Assembly: GCA_025964795.1 (NCBI GenBank)
Contig: JAOPYC010000090.1
Span: 33,281 to 97,280, forward strand
Source: Marmoricola sp.
Lineage (GTDB): Bacteria; Actinomycetota; Actinomycetes; Propionibacteriales; Nocardioidaceae
Reading direction: 5' to 3'
Length of the DNA: 64,000 nucleotides
Shown here: one piece after another, positions 34,513-42,800 of the stretch
Layout: each line of letters begins with the position of its first letter
Position numbering within the stretch: the first letter of the stretch is position 1
Translations under genes and position numbers: made by a program
The notes under the pieces: generated by a model
Told to the model about the DNA's origin: nothing
Seen by the model: only the letters and a program-made list of their open reading frames with translations
The model's database searches: none

Positions 34513-35682
34513 TCAGAGCTCGGACTGGATCCCGGCCAGCAGCTGCCGCGCCATCACGATGCGCTGCACCTGGTTGGTGCCCTCGTAGATCTGGGTGATC
34601 TTCGCGTCGCGCATCATCCGCTCCACCGGGTAGTCGCGGGTGTAGCCGTAGCCACCGAGCACCTGCACGGCGTTGGTGGTGACCTCCATCGCGACGTCGG
34701 AGGCGAAGCACTTGGCCGCGGCGCCGAAGAACGTGAGGTCCTTGTCGCCGCGCTCGGAGCGACCGGCGGCGGCGTAGGTGATCTGCCGCGCGGCCTCCAC
34801 CTTCATGCCCATGTCGGCGAGCATGAACTGCAGCCCCTGGAACTCCGCGATCGCCTTGCCGAACTGCTGGCGCTCCTTGGCGTACTCCAGCGCGTAGTCC
34901 AGCGCGCCCTGCGCCACCCCCACGGCCTGCGCCGCGATGGTCACGCGGGTGTGGTCCAGGGTCTTCATCGCCGTCGAGAAGCCGGTGCCCTCGGCGCCGA
35001 TCATCCGGTCGGCCGGGATGCGGACGTTGTCGAAGTAGACCTCGCGCGTGGGCGAGCCCTTGATGCCGAGCTTCTTCTCCGGCGCACCGAAGGACACGCC
35101 CTCGTCGGACTTCTCCACCACGAACGCGGAGATCCCCTTCGACCGCGCCTCGGGGTCGGTCACCGCCATCACGGTGTAGAACTCCGACTCCCCCGCGTTG
35201 GTGATCCAGCGCTTCACGCCGTTGAGCACCCAGTGGTCGCCGTCCCTGACCGCCTTGCACTTCATCCCGATCGCGTCCGAGCCGGCGTCCGGCTCGGAGA
35301 GGCAGTAGGAGAACCCGCCCTCACCTGCGGCGAGCTTGGAGAGGTACTTCTTCTTCAGCTCCTCCGACCCACTGATCTGCACCGGCAGCGAGCCGAGCTT
35401 GTTCACCGCGGGGATGAGCGAGGAGCTCACGCAGACGCGAGCCACCTCCTCGATCACCAGGACCGTGGCGAGCGCGTCGGCCCCGGCGCCGCCGTACTCC
35501 TCGGGCACGTGCGGGGCATGGAAGTCTGCGGCCAGCAGGGCCTTCGCAGCCTCCTCGGGGTAGCGGGCGTGCTCGTCGACCTCGGCGGCGTACGGCGCGA
35601 TCTTGGCCTCGGCGACGGCGCGCACGGCCTCGCGGATCGCTTGGTGCTCCTCGGACAGCGCGAACAAGGGAAAGTCAGTCAT
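34513..35682 (-). CDS. Acyl-CoA dehydrogenase
   Basis: A 389-residue FAD enzyme that forms 2-enoyl-CoA. Landmarks: [12 protein letters not shown] (FAD/substrate), [24 protein letters not shown]-type helix bundle [20 protein letters not shown], and the catalytic Glu in the C-terminal [20 protein letters not shown]. It belongs to the short/branched-chain group. It is followed upstream by an acetyltransferase gene in the same direction. Confidence 0.92.
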   Translation of the reverse strand: MTDFPLFALSEEHQAIREAVRAVAEAKIAPYAAEVDEHARYPEEAAKALLAADFHAPHVPEEYGGAGADALATVLVIEEVARVCVSSSLIPAVNKLGSLPVQISGSEELKKKYLSKLAAGEGGFSYCLSEPDAGSDAIGMKCKAVRDGDHWVLNGVKRWITNAGESEFYTVMAVTDPEARSKGISAFVVEKSDEGVSFGAPEKKLGIKGSPTREVYFDNVRIPADRMIGAEGTGFSTAMKTLDHTRVTIAAQAVGVAQGALDYALEYAKERQQFGKAIAEFQGLQFMLADMGMKVEAARQITYAAAGRSERGDKDLTFFGAAAKCFASDVAMEVTTNAVQVLGGYGYTRDYPVERMMRDAKITQIYEGTNQVQRIVMARQLLAGIQSEL

Positions 35683-35715
35683 CCCTCGATCCTACTGAGC
35701 ACCGGCGACTCGCCC

Positions 35716-36516
35716 TCAGGGCCTCCAGAGCCAGTTCTGTCGCTCATAGGACTCGGGCAGGCCGAGCCGGCGCAGGTTGCGCAGTGCCGGGTCGGGTCGC
35801 GTGCCAGCCGCGGCGATGGTCCACCGCACTCCCAGCGCGTTGGCGTCGAAGATCCGGCGGGCGACGAGGCCCGAGTGCGCGCCGCGGCCGCGCTCGCCGG
35901 GCAGGGTCGCCGCCCCGCTGAGCACGGCCCGGTCGCCGTCGACGAAGAGGGACGCGACGGCGACGATCGTCCAACCGTCGAAGGCGGCGTACGCCGTCGT
36001 GCCGGGCGCGCGCAGGCCCTCGGCGTACCACCGGGCGAGGGGCGAGTCCTCGGGGAGGCCGAGCGCCTCGCCCACCACGCGGGCGACGTGCCGGCCGAGG
36101 TCCGGAGTGATCTGCTCGAGGTGCAGCCCGGTCTCCGCCTCGGCGATGAAGCCGCCGGGCGCCAGAAACCTCGCCGAGGCGCCCTGGTGGGTGAGCCCGC
36201 GGTGGGCGAGGAGGCCCTCGGGGTCCGCCCCCGGTGCCAGTCGCAGCACCAGCCCCTCGGCTCCGTGCGCGAACTCGATCACCTCGTCGAGCATCTCCGC
36301 GGTCAGTGCTTCCTCGATCCCCAGCCCCACGACCTGGTTCCAGCGGCCCGTCGGCTCCTGTCCCAGGACCCCCACCACCGCTCCGCCGATGCGGGTATGT
36401 GCGATGCCCAGGGCCTCACGAGTCTCGTCGCCGGCGGCGGCGTACCTCGCCTCGAGGCAGCGCGCCTCGGACAGCTCGGCGAGCCGGACCAGGTCCGGCG
36501 TGCTCTCAGCTGCCAC
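35716..36516 (-). CDS. GNAT family N-acetyltransferase
   Basis: A 266-residue protein. The C-terminal half has the GNAT fold: WTIVAVASLFVDGDRAVLSG, then GERGRGAHSGLVARRI, which holds a RGRGAHS acetyl-CoA loop, and GTRPDPALRNLRRLGLPESY. The N-terminal half is a divergent second domain. GTG start at 36516, overlapping the epimerase gene stop by 11 bp, so the two are co-transcribed. Substrate unknown. Confidence 0.75.
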   Translation of the reverse strand: MAAESTPDLVRLAELSEARCLEARYAAAGDETREALGIAHTRIGGAVVGVLGQEPTGRWNQVVGLGIEEALTAEMLDEVIEFAHGAEGLVLRLAPGADPEGLLAHRGLTHQGASARFLAPGGFIAEAETGLHLEQITPDLGRHVARVVGEALGLPEDSPLARWYAEGLRAPGTTAYAAFDGWTIVAVASLFVDGDRAVLSGAATLPGERGRGAHSGLVARRIFDANALGVRWTIAAAGTRPDPALRNLRRLGLPESYERQNWLWRP

Positions 36517-37558
36517 GGCGCCCTGTCGCCGTCACCAGGCCCGCTGCCTGCGCGCCCTCGACGGTCGCCCGCAGGGTGGCCGTTGCGTCGTGCCGGGGCT
36601 GCCAGCCCAGGACGTCGCGCGCACGGGTCGTGTCCATCACCACGGAGATCCGGGCCGTCTGGATCCAGGCTGCCTGCGAGGGCATCGCGGGGAGTCGCTT
36701 CACCAGCGCGGCGGTGAGGTCGACGGCCAGATCCGGGACGGGCACGCTGCGCCAGCCCAGCTCGCGAGCGAGGTCGCTCATGGTGAACTCGCCCTCGGCG
36801 GCCAGGTTGTAGCAGCCGGGCACGCCGACGCCCTCGACCGCCTTCACCAGTGCGTCCGCCACGTCGTCGGCGTGCACGATCTGCATCGGGGTGCCCGGGT
36901 CGAGGATCACCGGGCCGGGCTGCGGCAGCCGGTCGAGCAGCGCGCGGACCGCTGACGGCACCAGCGACGGCGTGCCGACGTAGGGCACGTTGGTGACCAG
37001 CGCCGGCGAGTCGGGCCCGCCGACGATCGAGGGACGGAACACGTAGGCCTCGACCTCGGTGCCCTCCAGCGACTCGCGCAGGGTGGCCTCCAGCTCGGCC
37101 TTCTGCGCCGAGTAGTAGAAGTCCTCGGTGCCGGCGGGTCCGAGGTCCTCGTGGAGCGGGAGCGGGTTCGACGCGTGGAAGCCGTAGGCCGCGACCGAGG
37201 ACGTGTAGACGAGCCGCTTCGAGCCGGCGGCCGCCGTCGCCTCGAAGACGTTGCGCGAGCCGGTCAGGTTGATCTCGCGGCTCTGCTCCGGGTCCCCGAA
37301 GATCAGGAAGGCGAGGTGCACGACGACGTCGGCGCCGTCGACGAGCCGGTCGATCGCCTCGCGGTCGAGGACGTCGCCCTGGACGTACTCGGTCTTGCTC
37401 AGGCCCTTCGACCCCGGGTCGAACGGGCGCCGTGCCATGCCGCGCACCACGGCGACGCGCTCCGAGCGCTCGAGCGCCTGCAGGAAAGCGATGCCGATCT
37501 CTCCGGTCGGCCCGGTGACGGCGACGGTCAGGCCGGGCTCGGGTGCGTTCTCGCTCAT
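36506..37558 (-). CDS. NAD-dependent epimerase/dehydratase family protein
   Basis: A 350-residue extended SDR. GPTGEIGIAFLQAL at the nucleotide site (GxxGxxG), VVHLAFLIFGDPEQSREIN, catalytic-type YTSSVAAYG and the YYSAQKAELEA Tyr-Lys pair. Substrate is unknown. AGGAG precedes the ATG. The gene is divergent to the CoA-binding protein gene. Confidence 0.85.
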   Translation of the reverse strand: MSENAPEPGLTVAVTGPTGEIGIAFLQALERSERVAVVRGMARRPFDPGSKGLSKTEYVQGDVLDREAIDRLVDGADVVVHLAFLIFGDPEQSREINLTGSRNVFEATAAAGSKRLVYTSSVAAYGFHASNPLPLHEDLGPAGTEDFYYSAQKAELEATLRESLEGTEVEAYVFRPSIVGGPDSPALVTNVPYVGTPSLVPSAVRALLDRLPQPGPVILDPGTPMQIVHADDVADALVKAVEGVGVPGCYNLAAEGEFTMSDLARELGWRSVPVPDLAVDLTAALVKRLPAMPSQAAWIQTARISVVMDTTRARDVLGWQPRHDATATLRATVEGAQAAGLVTATGRRGS

Positions 37559-37613
37559 GCAGGCTCCTGCTCGATCGGTGAGTTCTGGTCAACCTAGATG
37601 ATCAGCACCGCAG

Positions 37614-37619
37614 TAGCGT
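37614..37619 (+). promoter_or_regulatory. -10 element for leaderless CoA-binding gene
   Basis: TAGCGT, 6 nt, then the ATG at 37626; no Shine-Dalgarno is present. Confidence 0.5.
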
Positions 37620-37625
37620 GGGCCC

Positions 37626-38042
37626 ATGGCTGACTGGCAGGACCTCGAAGCGGTCGACTTCATGCTCGACGAGTGCACCACCTGGGCGGTGGTCGGGCTG
37701 TCCGGCGACCCCAGCCGTACGGCGTTCCGGATCGCCTCGCTGCTCCAGGAGCGCGGCAAGAAGATCGTCCCCATCCACCCGGACGCACCGGTCGTGCTGG
37801 GCGAGCAGGGCTACGCCACGCTGGCCGACGTGCCGTTCGAGATCGACGTGGTCGACGTGTTCCGTCGCTCGTCGGCCGCCGGCCAGTTCGCCGACGAGGC
37901 CGTCATCGCCGGCGCCAAGGCGGTCTGGTTCCAGCTCGGCGTCATCGACGAGGCGGCGTTCGACCGCACCCGGGCGGCCGGGGTGCCGATGGTGATGGAC
38001 ACCTGTCCCGCGATCGAGTGGCGCAAGCGCCCCGGTGGCTGA
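37626..38042 (+). CDS. CoA-binding protein (YccU type)
   Basis: A 138-residue Rossmann-fold CoA-binding_2 protein. WAVVGLSGDPSRTAFRIASL forms the nucleotide loop, IVPIHPDAP follows, and the C-terminal MVMDTCPAIEW carries the conserved Cys. Proteins of this family bind CoA covalently in known structures; a reaction is not established. It lies 2 bp from the ArfB-like gene. Confidence 0.87.
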   Translation: MADWQDLEAVDFMLDECTTWAVVGLSGDPSRTAFRIASLLQERGKKIVPIHPDAPVVLGEQGYATLADVPFEIDVVDVFRRSSAAGQFADEAVIAGAKAVWFQLGVIDEAAFDRTRAAGVPMVMDTCPAIEWRKRPGG

Positions 38043-38044
38043 GC

Positions 38045-38500
38045 TTGTCGCGACCAGCTGACCTGACCCCGGGCCAGGACCTCGTCCTGCGATCGGGCCC
38101 GGGCTTGCCCGACGGGCTCGTCGTACCCGCCTCGGAGATCGTCGAGCAGTTCTCTCGCTCCTCGGGCCCCGGCGGGCAGTCGGTGAACACCAGCGACAGC
38201 CGCGTCGAGGTGGCCTACGACGTGTCCACGTCCACCGCACTCACGGACGCCATGCGCGAGCGGGCGCTGCGCAGCCTCGGCTCGAGCCGCATCGTGATCA
38301 CCGCATCCGAGCACCGCTCGCAGCACCGCAACCGCGTGGCCGCCCGGCAGCGTCTCGCCGACCGGCTGCGCGCCGCCCTGGCCCCGCCGCCACTCCCCCG
38401 CGTGCCCACCAAGCCGACGCGGGGTTCGCAGCGCCGCCGGATCGAGGGCAAGAAGCGACGTTCGCAGATCAAGTCGATGCGGGGCCGGGTCCGCGACTGA
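38045..38500 (+). CDS. arfB: Peptidyl-tRNA hydrolase ArfB-type ribosome rescue factor
   Basis: A 151-residue release-factor-like protein without the codon-recognition domain. The GGQ loop is in FSRSSGPGGQSVNTSDSRVE, followed by ITASEHRSQHRNRVAARQRL. The basic C-terminal tail (GSQRRRIEGKKRRSQIKSM) inserts into the empty mRNA channel in ArfB. It releases stalled peptides from ribosomes lacking a stop codon. TTG start at 38045 is the only one that keeps the conserved N terminus. Confidence 0.88.
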   Translation: MSRPADLTPGQDLVLRSGPGLPDGLVVPASEIVEQFSRSSGPGGQSVNTSDSRVEVAYDVSTSTALTDAMRERALRSLGSSRIVITASEHRSQHRNRVAARQRLADRLRAALAPPPLPRVPTKPTRGSQRRRIEGKKRRSQIKSMRGRVRD

Positions 38501-38543
38501 CCCCACGACACAGGTACTACAACCATCGCCCACTACACGCTCC

Positions 38544-38576
38544 TACCTCCGCCGGGCCACGGTGTTCACGGAGGTA
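38544..38576 (+). promoter_or_regulatory. Hairpin enclosing the Shine-Dalgarno of the ABC exporter gene
   Basis: TACCTCCG (38544-38551) pairs perfectly with CGGAGGTA (38569-38576), with a 17-nt loop. The right arm is the Shine-Dalgarno of the gene that starts at 38581. Folding would block translation. Confidence 0.6.
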
Positions 38577-38580
38577 ATCG

Positions 38581-40305
38581 ATGCGACGCGCAGCCACGAA
38601 CGACCGGGCACTGGCGAGACCACATCGCCGGGCGCTGGGCGTTGCCGCAGGGCTGATCCTGCTCGAGGCAGCGGTCGAGCTGGCTCGGCCGTGGCCACTG
38701 CAGCTCGTCGTCGACCACGGCCTGCAGGACCGGCCGTTCCCTCGCTGGGCCACGGCCCTGGAGTCGTTCCCGGTCTGGGCGCTGGCCGCAGGCGCCGGGG
38801 TGGCGGTGCTGTGCCTCACCATGCTCGGTGCGGCCGCGACGTTCGGCTCCACGTTCCTGGTGGGCCGTTCGGCCGAGCGGATCGGGTTCGGCCTGCGCCG
38901 TGACCTGCTGGCACGGCTGCTCGACCTGCCACCGCGCTTCCACCGGCGGCACAGCTCGAACGAGCTGGTGAACCGGATGGTCAGCGACGTCTACCGGGTC
39001 GAGGACGCAGTCGTCGCCTGGTGGGAGATCGGCGCCCCCGAGTCGCTGATCCTCGTGGGCACGCTGGTGGTCCTGGTGCTGATCGACCCGTGGATCGCGC
39101 TCGCCGCCGTGGTCGTGTGCCCGGTCCTCGCTGTCACGGTGGCGTGGCGGGTTCGCGGCGTACGGAAGGCCCAGGGCCGGGTGCGGGAGCGGGAGGGTCG
39201 ACTGGCCGCGCACACCGGCGACCTCGTGCGCAACATCCCGGTGGTGCAGGCCTACGGGCAGCAACGGGTGGCAGCCCGGTCCTTCGACGGGCTGAACGCC
39301 TCGGTGCTCAGCAGCAGCGTGCGCGCCAACGTCGTCGAGGCGCGGCTGGAGCCGCTGGCTGATCTGGTCCTCTCCCTCGGTGCTGGAGCGGTGCTGGTGA
39401 TCGGTGCCGTCGAGGTCGACCGCGGCTCCATGACGATCGGCACGCTGCTGGTCGCACTGACCTACCTCGCCGGGCTCTTCCAGCCGCTGCGCTCCCTGAC
39501 CCGGCTGTCCTCGACGCTGGCCCGGGCTGCTGCCAGCCGGCAACGGATCGACGAGATCCTCACCCAGGAGCCCGACAGCGGCGACATCGGGACGCAGGTG
39601 GCGCTGGGTCTGAGCGGCGACGTGGTCCTCGACGACGTCACGTTCGCCTACGACGGCACCATCGTCCTGGACGGCACCAGCCTGCACGTCCCCGGCGGAG
39701 CGATCACCGCGCTCTGCGGACCGACGGGGGTCGGCAAGAGCACGCTGCTCTCGCTGCTGCTCGGGTTCGAGCGACCGGCCAGCGGCCGGATCACCGTCGG
39801 CGATCTCGACCTCCGGGAGTTCTCCGCGTGGTCCGTACGCCGGCTGATCGCCTATCTGCCCCAGGAGTCGTGGTTCCTCGACGACACCATCGAGGCCAAC
39901 ATCCGGATGGGCCGCTCCGACGCCGATCCCGGCGCCGTGTCCCGTGCCGCGCGGGTCGCCCTCGTCTCGGAGTTCACCGCCAGGCTGCCCCGGGGGCTCG
40001 AGTCCCGGGTCGGCGAGTCCGGGCTGCACCTCTCCGGTGGGCAACGCCGTCGAGTGGCCCTGGCCCGCGCCGTACTCCGCGACGCCGACCTGATGCTGCT
40101 CGACGAGCCCACCGCCGGGCTCGACGACCGCGCCGCGGCGCTGGTGCTGAAGGCCATCTCGGCGTCCGCCCGTGGGCGCACCGTTCTCGTCGTCACCCAT
40201 GACCAACGCGTCAAGCAGTGGGCGGACCACGTCATCGATCTCAGTCCCGAGGCGCAGGGGTCCCCTCCCCGGCAGCTCGCCTCAACAGTCCACGAGAGGA
40301 GGTGA
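38581..40305 (+). CDS. ABC transporter, fused permease and ATPase
   Basis: A 574-residue half-transporter of the MsbA/LmrA exporter type. About six transmembrane helices in residues 20-300, then the nucleotide-binding domain with Walker A GPTGVGKSTLL, signature LSGGQRRRVALARAVL, Walker B LMLLDEPTAG and the H-loop VVTHD. There is no C39 peptidase domain. It probably acts as a homodimer exporter. The stop codon lies within the ribosome site of the next gene, a short Arg/Thr-rich peptide, which is a possible cargo. Confidence 0.9.
   Translation: MRRAATNDRALARPHRRALGVAAGLILLEAAVELARPWPLQLVVDHGLQDRPFPRWATALESFPVWALAAGAGVAVLCLTMLGAAATFGSTFLVGRSAERIGFGLRRDLLARLLDLPPRFHRRHSSNELVNRMVSDVYRVEDAVVAWWEIGAPESLILVGTLVVLVLIDPWIALAAVVVCPVLAVTVAWRVRGVRKAQGRVREREGRLAAHTGDLVRNIPVVQAYGQQRVAARSFDGLNASVLSSSVRANVVEARLEPLADLVLSLGAGAVLVIGAVEVDRGSMTIGTLLVALTYLAGLFQPLRSLTRLSSTLARAAASRQRIDEILTQEPDSGDIGTQVALGLSGDVVLDDVTFAYDGTIVLDGTSLHVPGGAITALCGPTGVGKSTLLSLLLGFERPASGRITVGDLDLREFSAWSVRRLIAYLPQESWFLDDTIEANIRMGRSDADPGAVSRAARVALVSEFTARLPRGLESRVGESGLHLSGGQRRRVALARAVLRDADLMLLDEPTAGLDDRAAALVLKAISASARGRTVLVVTHDQRVKQWADHVIDLSPEAQGSPPRQLASTVHERR
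40297..40305 (+). promoter_or_regulatory. Near-perfect Shine-Dalgarno of the small peptide gene
   Basis: AGGAGGTGA, 5 nt before the ATG at 40311 and overlapping the stop of the ABC gene. It is the strongest ribosome site I noticed in the window and predicts high translation of the peptide. Confidence 0.75.
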
Positions 40306-40310
40306 ACCAC

Positions 40311-40451
40311 ATGTCGACCACCCACAGCAGTCTGATCCGCGGCCTCGCGGAGGCCTACCCGGCCCAGACCTCGCAGCGGCGTACGCGCACCCGCACGCGC
40401 GGACGCACCCGCACCGGCCACCGCCGGGGTCACGGGCGCGGGCACCGCTGA
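40311..40451 (+). CDS. Arg/Thr-rich 46-residue peptide, candidate modified or exported peptide
   Basis: MSTTHSSLIRGLAEAYPAQ forms a leader-like first part; residues 23-46 consist only of Arg (11), Thr (5), Gly (5) and His (3), with RTRTRTRGRTRTG at the centre. It has a very strong Shine-Dalgarno, follows an ABC exporter gene directly, and is closed by a 16-bp hairpin before a Ser/Thr protein kinase gene. I infer a small basic peptide made in quantity, whose threonines might be phosphorylated and which might be exported. A nucleic-acid-binding peptide is an alternative. No known family is recognised. Confidence 0.7.
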   Translation: MSTTHSSLIRGLAEAYPAQTSQRRTRTRTRGRTRTGHRRGHGRGHR

Positions 40452-40466
40452 GTGCCCGCTCCACCC

Positions 40467-40506
40467 GGGACGTGTGGGCGCACGGCCGCCTGCGCCCACA
40501 CGTCCC
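40467..40506 (+). terminator. Perfect 16-bp hairpin between peptide and kinase genes
   Basis: GGGACGTGTGGGCGCA pairs with TGCGCCCACACGTCCC across an 8-nt loop. It starts 15 bp after the peptide stop. No long U-tract, as is common in high-GC actinomycetes. It could end most transcripts after the peptide or protect their 3' end, leaving lower read-through into the kinase. Confidence 0.7.
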
Positions 40507-40530
40507 ACCCAGCGAACAACGGAGAAGACC

Positions 40531-41349
40531 ATGAGCGCAGTCACGACCGAGGACACGGAGTCCTCGTGGGTCCGCGCACCCGGGGAGGAGCTGGTCCCGG
40601 GCTACCTGGCCTGGTCCCGCCTCGGCGGTGGGACGCACTGCGAGACCTGGCTCGCCTGGTCCGCCGCGCACTGGTGCCCGGTCACCGTGAAGCTCCCCAG
40701 GCCCGCCGAGATCTCCGACGCCGACACCCGGTCAGACCTCGCGCTGGAGGCCCGGCAGCTCAACCGCATCGCCCATCCCGGTGTCCAACGGCTCGTCGCC
40801 GAAAACCTGGAGGAGGCGGTGCCGCACCTGGTGCTCGAGTACGTCGAGGGGCCGACCCTCGCATCTCTCCTCGACACCGGCCCTCTCTCCGCGACCGACA
40901 CCGTGCTGGTCGGGCTCCAGGTCGCCTCCACGCTGCGACATCTCCACGGTCTCCGGCTGGTGCACCTCGACGTCAAGCCGGGCAACGTCATCATCCGGGA
41001 GGGGCGCGCCGTGCTGATCGACTTCGGCATCACCACCGCCGTCGGCACCGCCTTCCCGGCCGACGATGCACCCGGAACGCCGGGGTTCATGGCCAGCGAG
41101 CTGTTCGAGGGCCGCGAGATCGACGCGCGCACCGACACCTTCGCGCTGGGCGCCACACTCCAGCGATGCCTGGGCCCCGCGGCGGAGGTCGAGACAGGAC
41201 TGGCCGACGCGCTCCGCCGCATGAGCGCTCGCGACGCGGACCAGCGTCCCGACGACGACATGGTGCTCCGTCTGCTCGCCGGCCGGCTGCCCGCGCAGCA
41301 CCCGGGTCTGTGGCCGGCCTGGGCCGCCCCTCACGACCAAACCGGTTGA
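40531..41349 (+). CDS. Serine/threonine protein kinase (kinase domain only)
   Basis: A 272-residue soluble Hanks-type kinase. ATP-anchoring Lys54 (CPVTVKLPRP), alpha-C Glu73, catalytic loop HLDVKPGN (Asp147, HLD instead of HRD) and DFG at 164-166; the substrate segment GTPGFMASELFEG is intact. No membrane helix or PASTA repeat, so it is not a PknB-type receptor. The glycine loop is LGGGTHCETW. GGAG precedes the ATG. The order ABC exporter, peptide, kinase suggests the peptide or exporter is the substrate. Confidence 0.88.
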   Translation: MSAVTTEDTESSWVRAPGEELVPGYLAWSRLGGGTHCETWLAWSAAHWCPVTVKLPRPAEISDADTRSDLALEARQLNRIAHPGVQRLVAENLEEAVPHLVLEYVEGPTLASLLDTGPLSATDTVLVGLQVASTLRHLHGLRLVHLDVKPGNVIIREGRAVLIDFGITTAVGTAFPADDAPGTPGFMASELFEGREIDARTDTFALGATLQRCLGPAAEVETGLADALRRMSARDADQRPDDDMVLRLLAGRLPAQHPGLWPAWAAPHDQTG

Positions 41350-41376
41350 CCTCAACTGCACTTGAGGATGTTTCAT
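41346..41376 (+). promoter_or_regulatory. SoxR/MerR-type operator-promoter of the MFS gene
   Basis: The 18-bp element CCTCAACTGCACTTGAGG (41350-41367) has 6-bp inverted arms like the SoxR box. TTGACC (41346) and TTTCAT (41371) are spaced 19 bp apart as MerR-family promoters require. The predicted start of transcription falls at or near the ATG at 41383. Confidence 0.65.
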
Positions 41377-41382
41377 GGGTCC

Positions 41383-42762
41383 ATGACCTTGACGACCCCG
41401 GCCAAGCCGGCCGAGCGCGCCCTGGACGCGGAGCACCGCGCCATCACGCTCGGCCTGCTCGCCCTGGTGACGATGTTCGCCTTCGAGGCGGTCGCCGTCA
41501 GCCTGGCCATGCCGAGCGTCGCGCACGAGCTGGCCGGGGAGACGCTCTACCCGATCGCCGTGGTCGGACTGCTCACGGCGGCGCTCGTCGGCATGGTCGT
41601 CGGCGGCACCTGGAGCGACGCCCGCGGTCCGGGTCTGCCCATCACCATGGGGGGCCTGGGGTTCGTCGCGGGGCTGCTGGTCTCGGGGTTCGCCGGGTCC
41701 ATGGAGATCTTCGTGGGTGGCCGCCTGCTCCAGGGACTGGGCTGCGGGCTGGCGCTGACCGCGATGTACGTCGCCGTCGCCGACGCCTACCCGGTCCACC
41801 TGCGCACCCGCGTCTTCTCGCTCTTCGCGACCGCGTGGGTGCTGCCGTCGATCGCGGGGCCGTTCATCGCCGGCGCCTTGGTCGACCTGTTCGGCTGGCG
41901 CTCGGTGTTCCTCGTGGTCGCGGGGTTCGCGGCCTTCAGCACGCTGGCGGTGCGCGTCGCGATGGGAGGGCGCCTGGCGGTCCGGGAGTCTGAGCTCGCC
42001 TGGGGACGGCGGCCGGCGTACGCCGTGGTCGCGGCGGTGGGCGTGCTCGCGCTGCACGTCGCCGGGCACGGCACCGGGGTGCGCGCGGCGCTGCTGCTGG
42101 TGGGCGGTCTGGTCGTGCTCGGGTTCGCCATGGGGCCGTTGCTGCCCCGCGGGACGGCGCGCGCGGCCCGTGGCCTCCCTGCGGTGGTCGCCGCGCGTGG
42201 CGTATTCGGCGGCGCGTTCGCGTGCACCGAGATGTTCCTGCCGCTGGTGCTGCAGAACGAGAGCGGGCTCAGCCCGACCCTGGCCGGCCTGGTCCTGATG
42301 GTCGGTGCGCTGGGGTGGACGGCCGGTTCGTCGTACTCCGGGAAGCACGGACGTCCCGAGACCTTCAACGGGCTGCTGCGCGCCGGAGCCCTGGCGCTGC
42401 TGGGCGGAGCGGTGGTCACGCTCGCCCTGGTGCCGATCGAGCACGTGCCGGTCGCCGCGGCGGTGGTGGCCACGGTCGGGTTCGCGGTGACGGCCACCGG
42501 GATGGGGCTGGCGACCCCGCTGCTGTCCACCCTCGCGCTGGACCTGTCCCCCGCCGGCAAGCAGGGCGAGAGCGGGGGCGCCATCCAGATGAGCGACTCG
42601 CTGGGGCAGAGCATCGCCGCGGGCCTGGTGGGAGCCGTGTTCGCGCACTGGTTCCTGGTCGACCAGGGGACGTCGTACCTGGCCGGGTTCGGGCTGGCCG
42701 TCGTACTCGCGGTGCTGGCGATCGTGATCAGCCACCGGTGCGTCACAGGCGACTGCGACTGA
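41383..42762 (+). CDS. MFS transporter (drug/metabolite efflux)
   Basis: A 459-residue major facilitator with about 12-14 helices. Motif C-like GPFIAGALVDLFGWRSVFLV in helix 5 is the antiporter signature of drug exporters; GRLLQGLGCGLALTAMYVAV is also typical. It follows a SoxR-type operator, so redox-active compounds may induce it. No soxR gene is seen near. ATG at 41383 gives a leaderless message; the Met seven codons upstream is within the promoter. Confidence 0.87.
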   Translation: MTLTTPAKPAERALDAEHRAITLGLLALVTMFAFEAVAVSLAMPSVAHELAGETLYPIAVVGLLTAALVGMVVGGTWSDARGPGLPITMGGLGFVAGLLVSGFAGSMEIFVGGRLLQGLGCGLALTAMYVAVADAYPVHLRTRVFSLFATAWVLPSIAGPFIAGALVDLFGWRSVFLVVAGFAAFSTLAVRVAMGGRLAVRESELAWGRRPAYAVVAAVGVLALHVAGHGTGVRAALLLVGGLVVLGFAMGPLLPRGTARAARGLPAVVAARGVFGGAFACTEMFLPLVLQNESGLSPTLAGLVLMVGALGWTAGSSYSGKHGRPETFNGLLRAGALALLGGAVVTLALVPIEHVPVAAAVVATVGFAVTATGMGLATPLLSTLALDLSPAGKQGESGGAIQMSDSLGQSIAAGLVGAVFAHWFLVDQGTSYLAGFGLAVVLAVLAIVISHRCVTGDCD

Positions 42763-42800
42763 AGGGCTGGTCTCAGAAGGGCTGGTCTCAGAAGGGCTGG
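42761..42800. repeat. 15-bp tandem repeat, 2.7 copies
   Basis: GAAGGGCTGGTCTCA repeated exactly twice and then GAAGGGCTGG. It covers the short gap between the convergent MFS and caspase genes and reaches into the last codons of the caspase gene. Confidence 0.85.
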
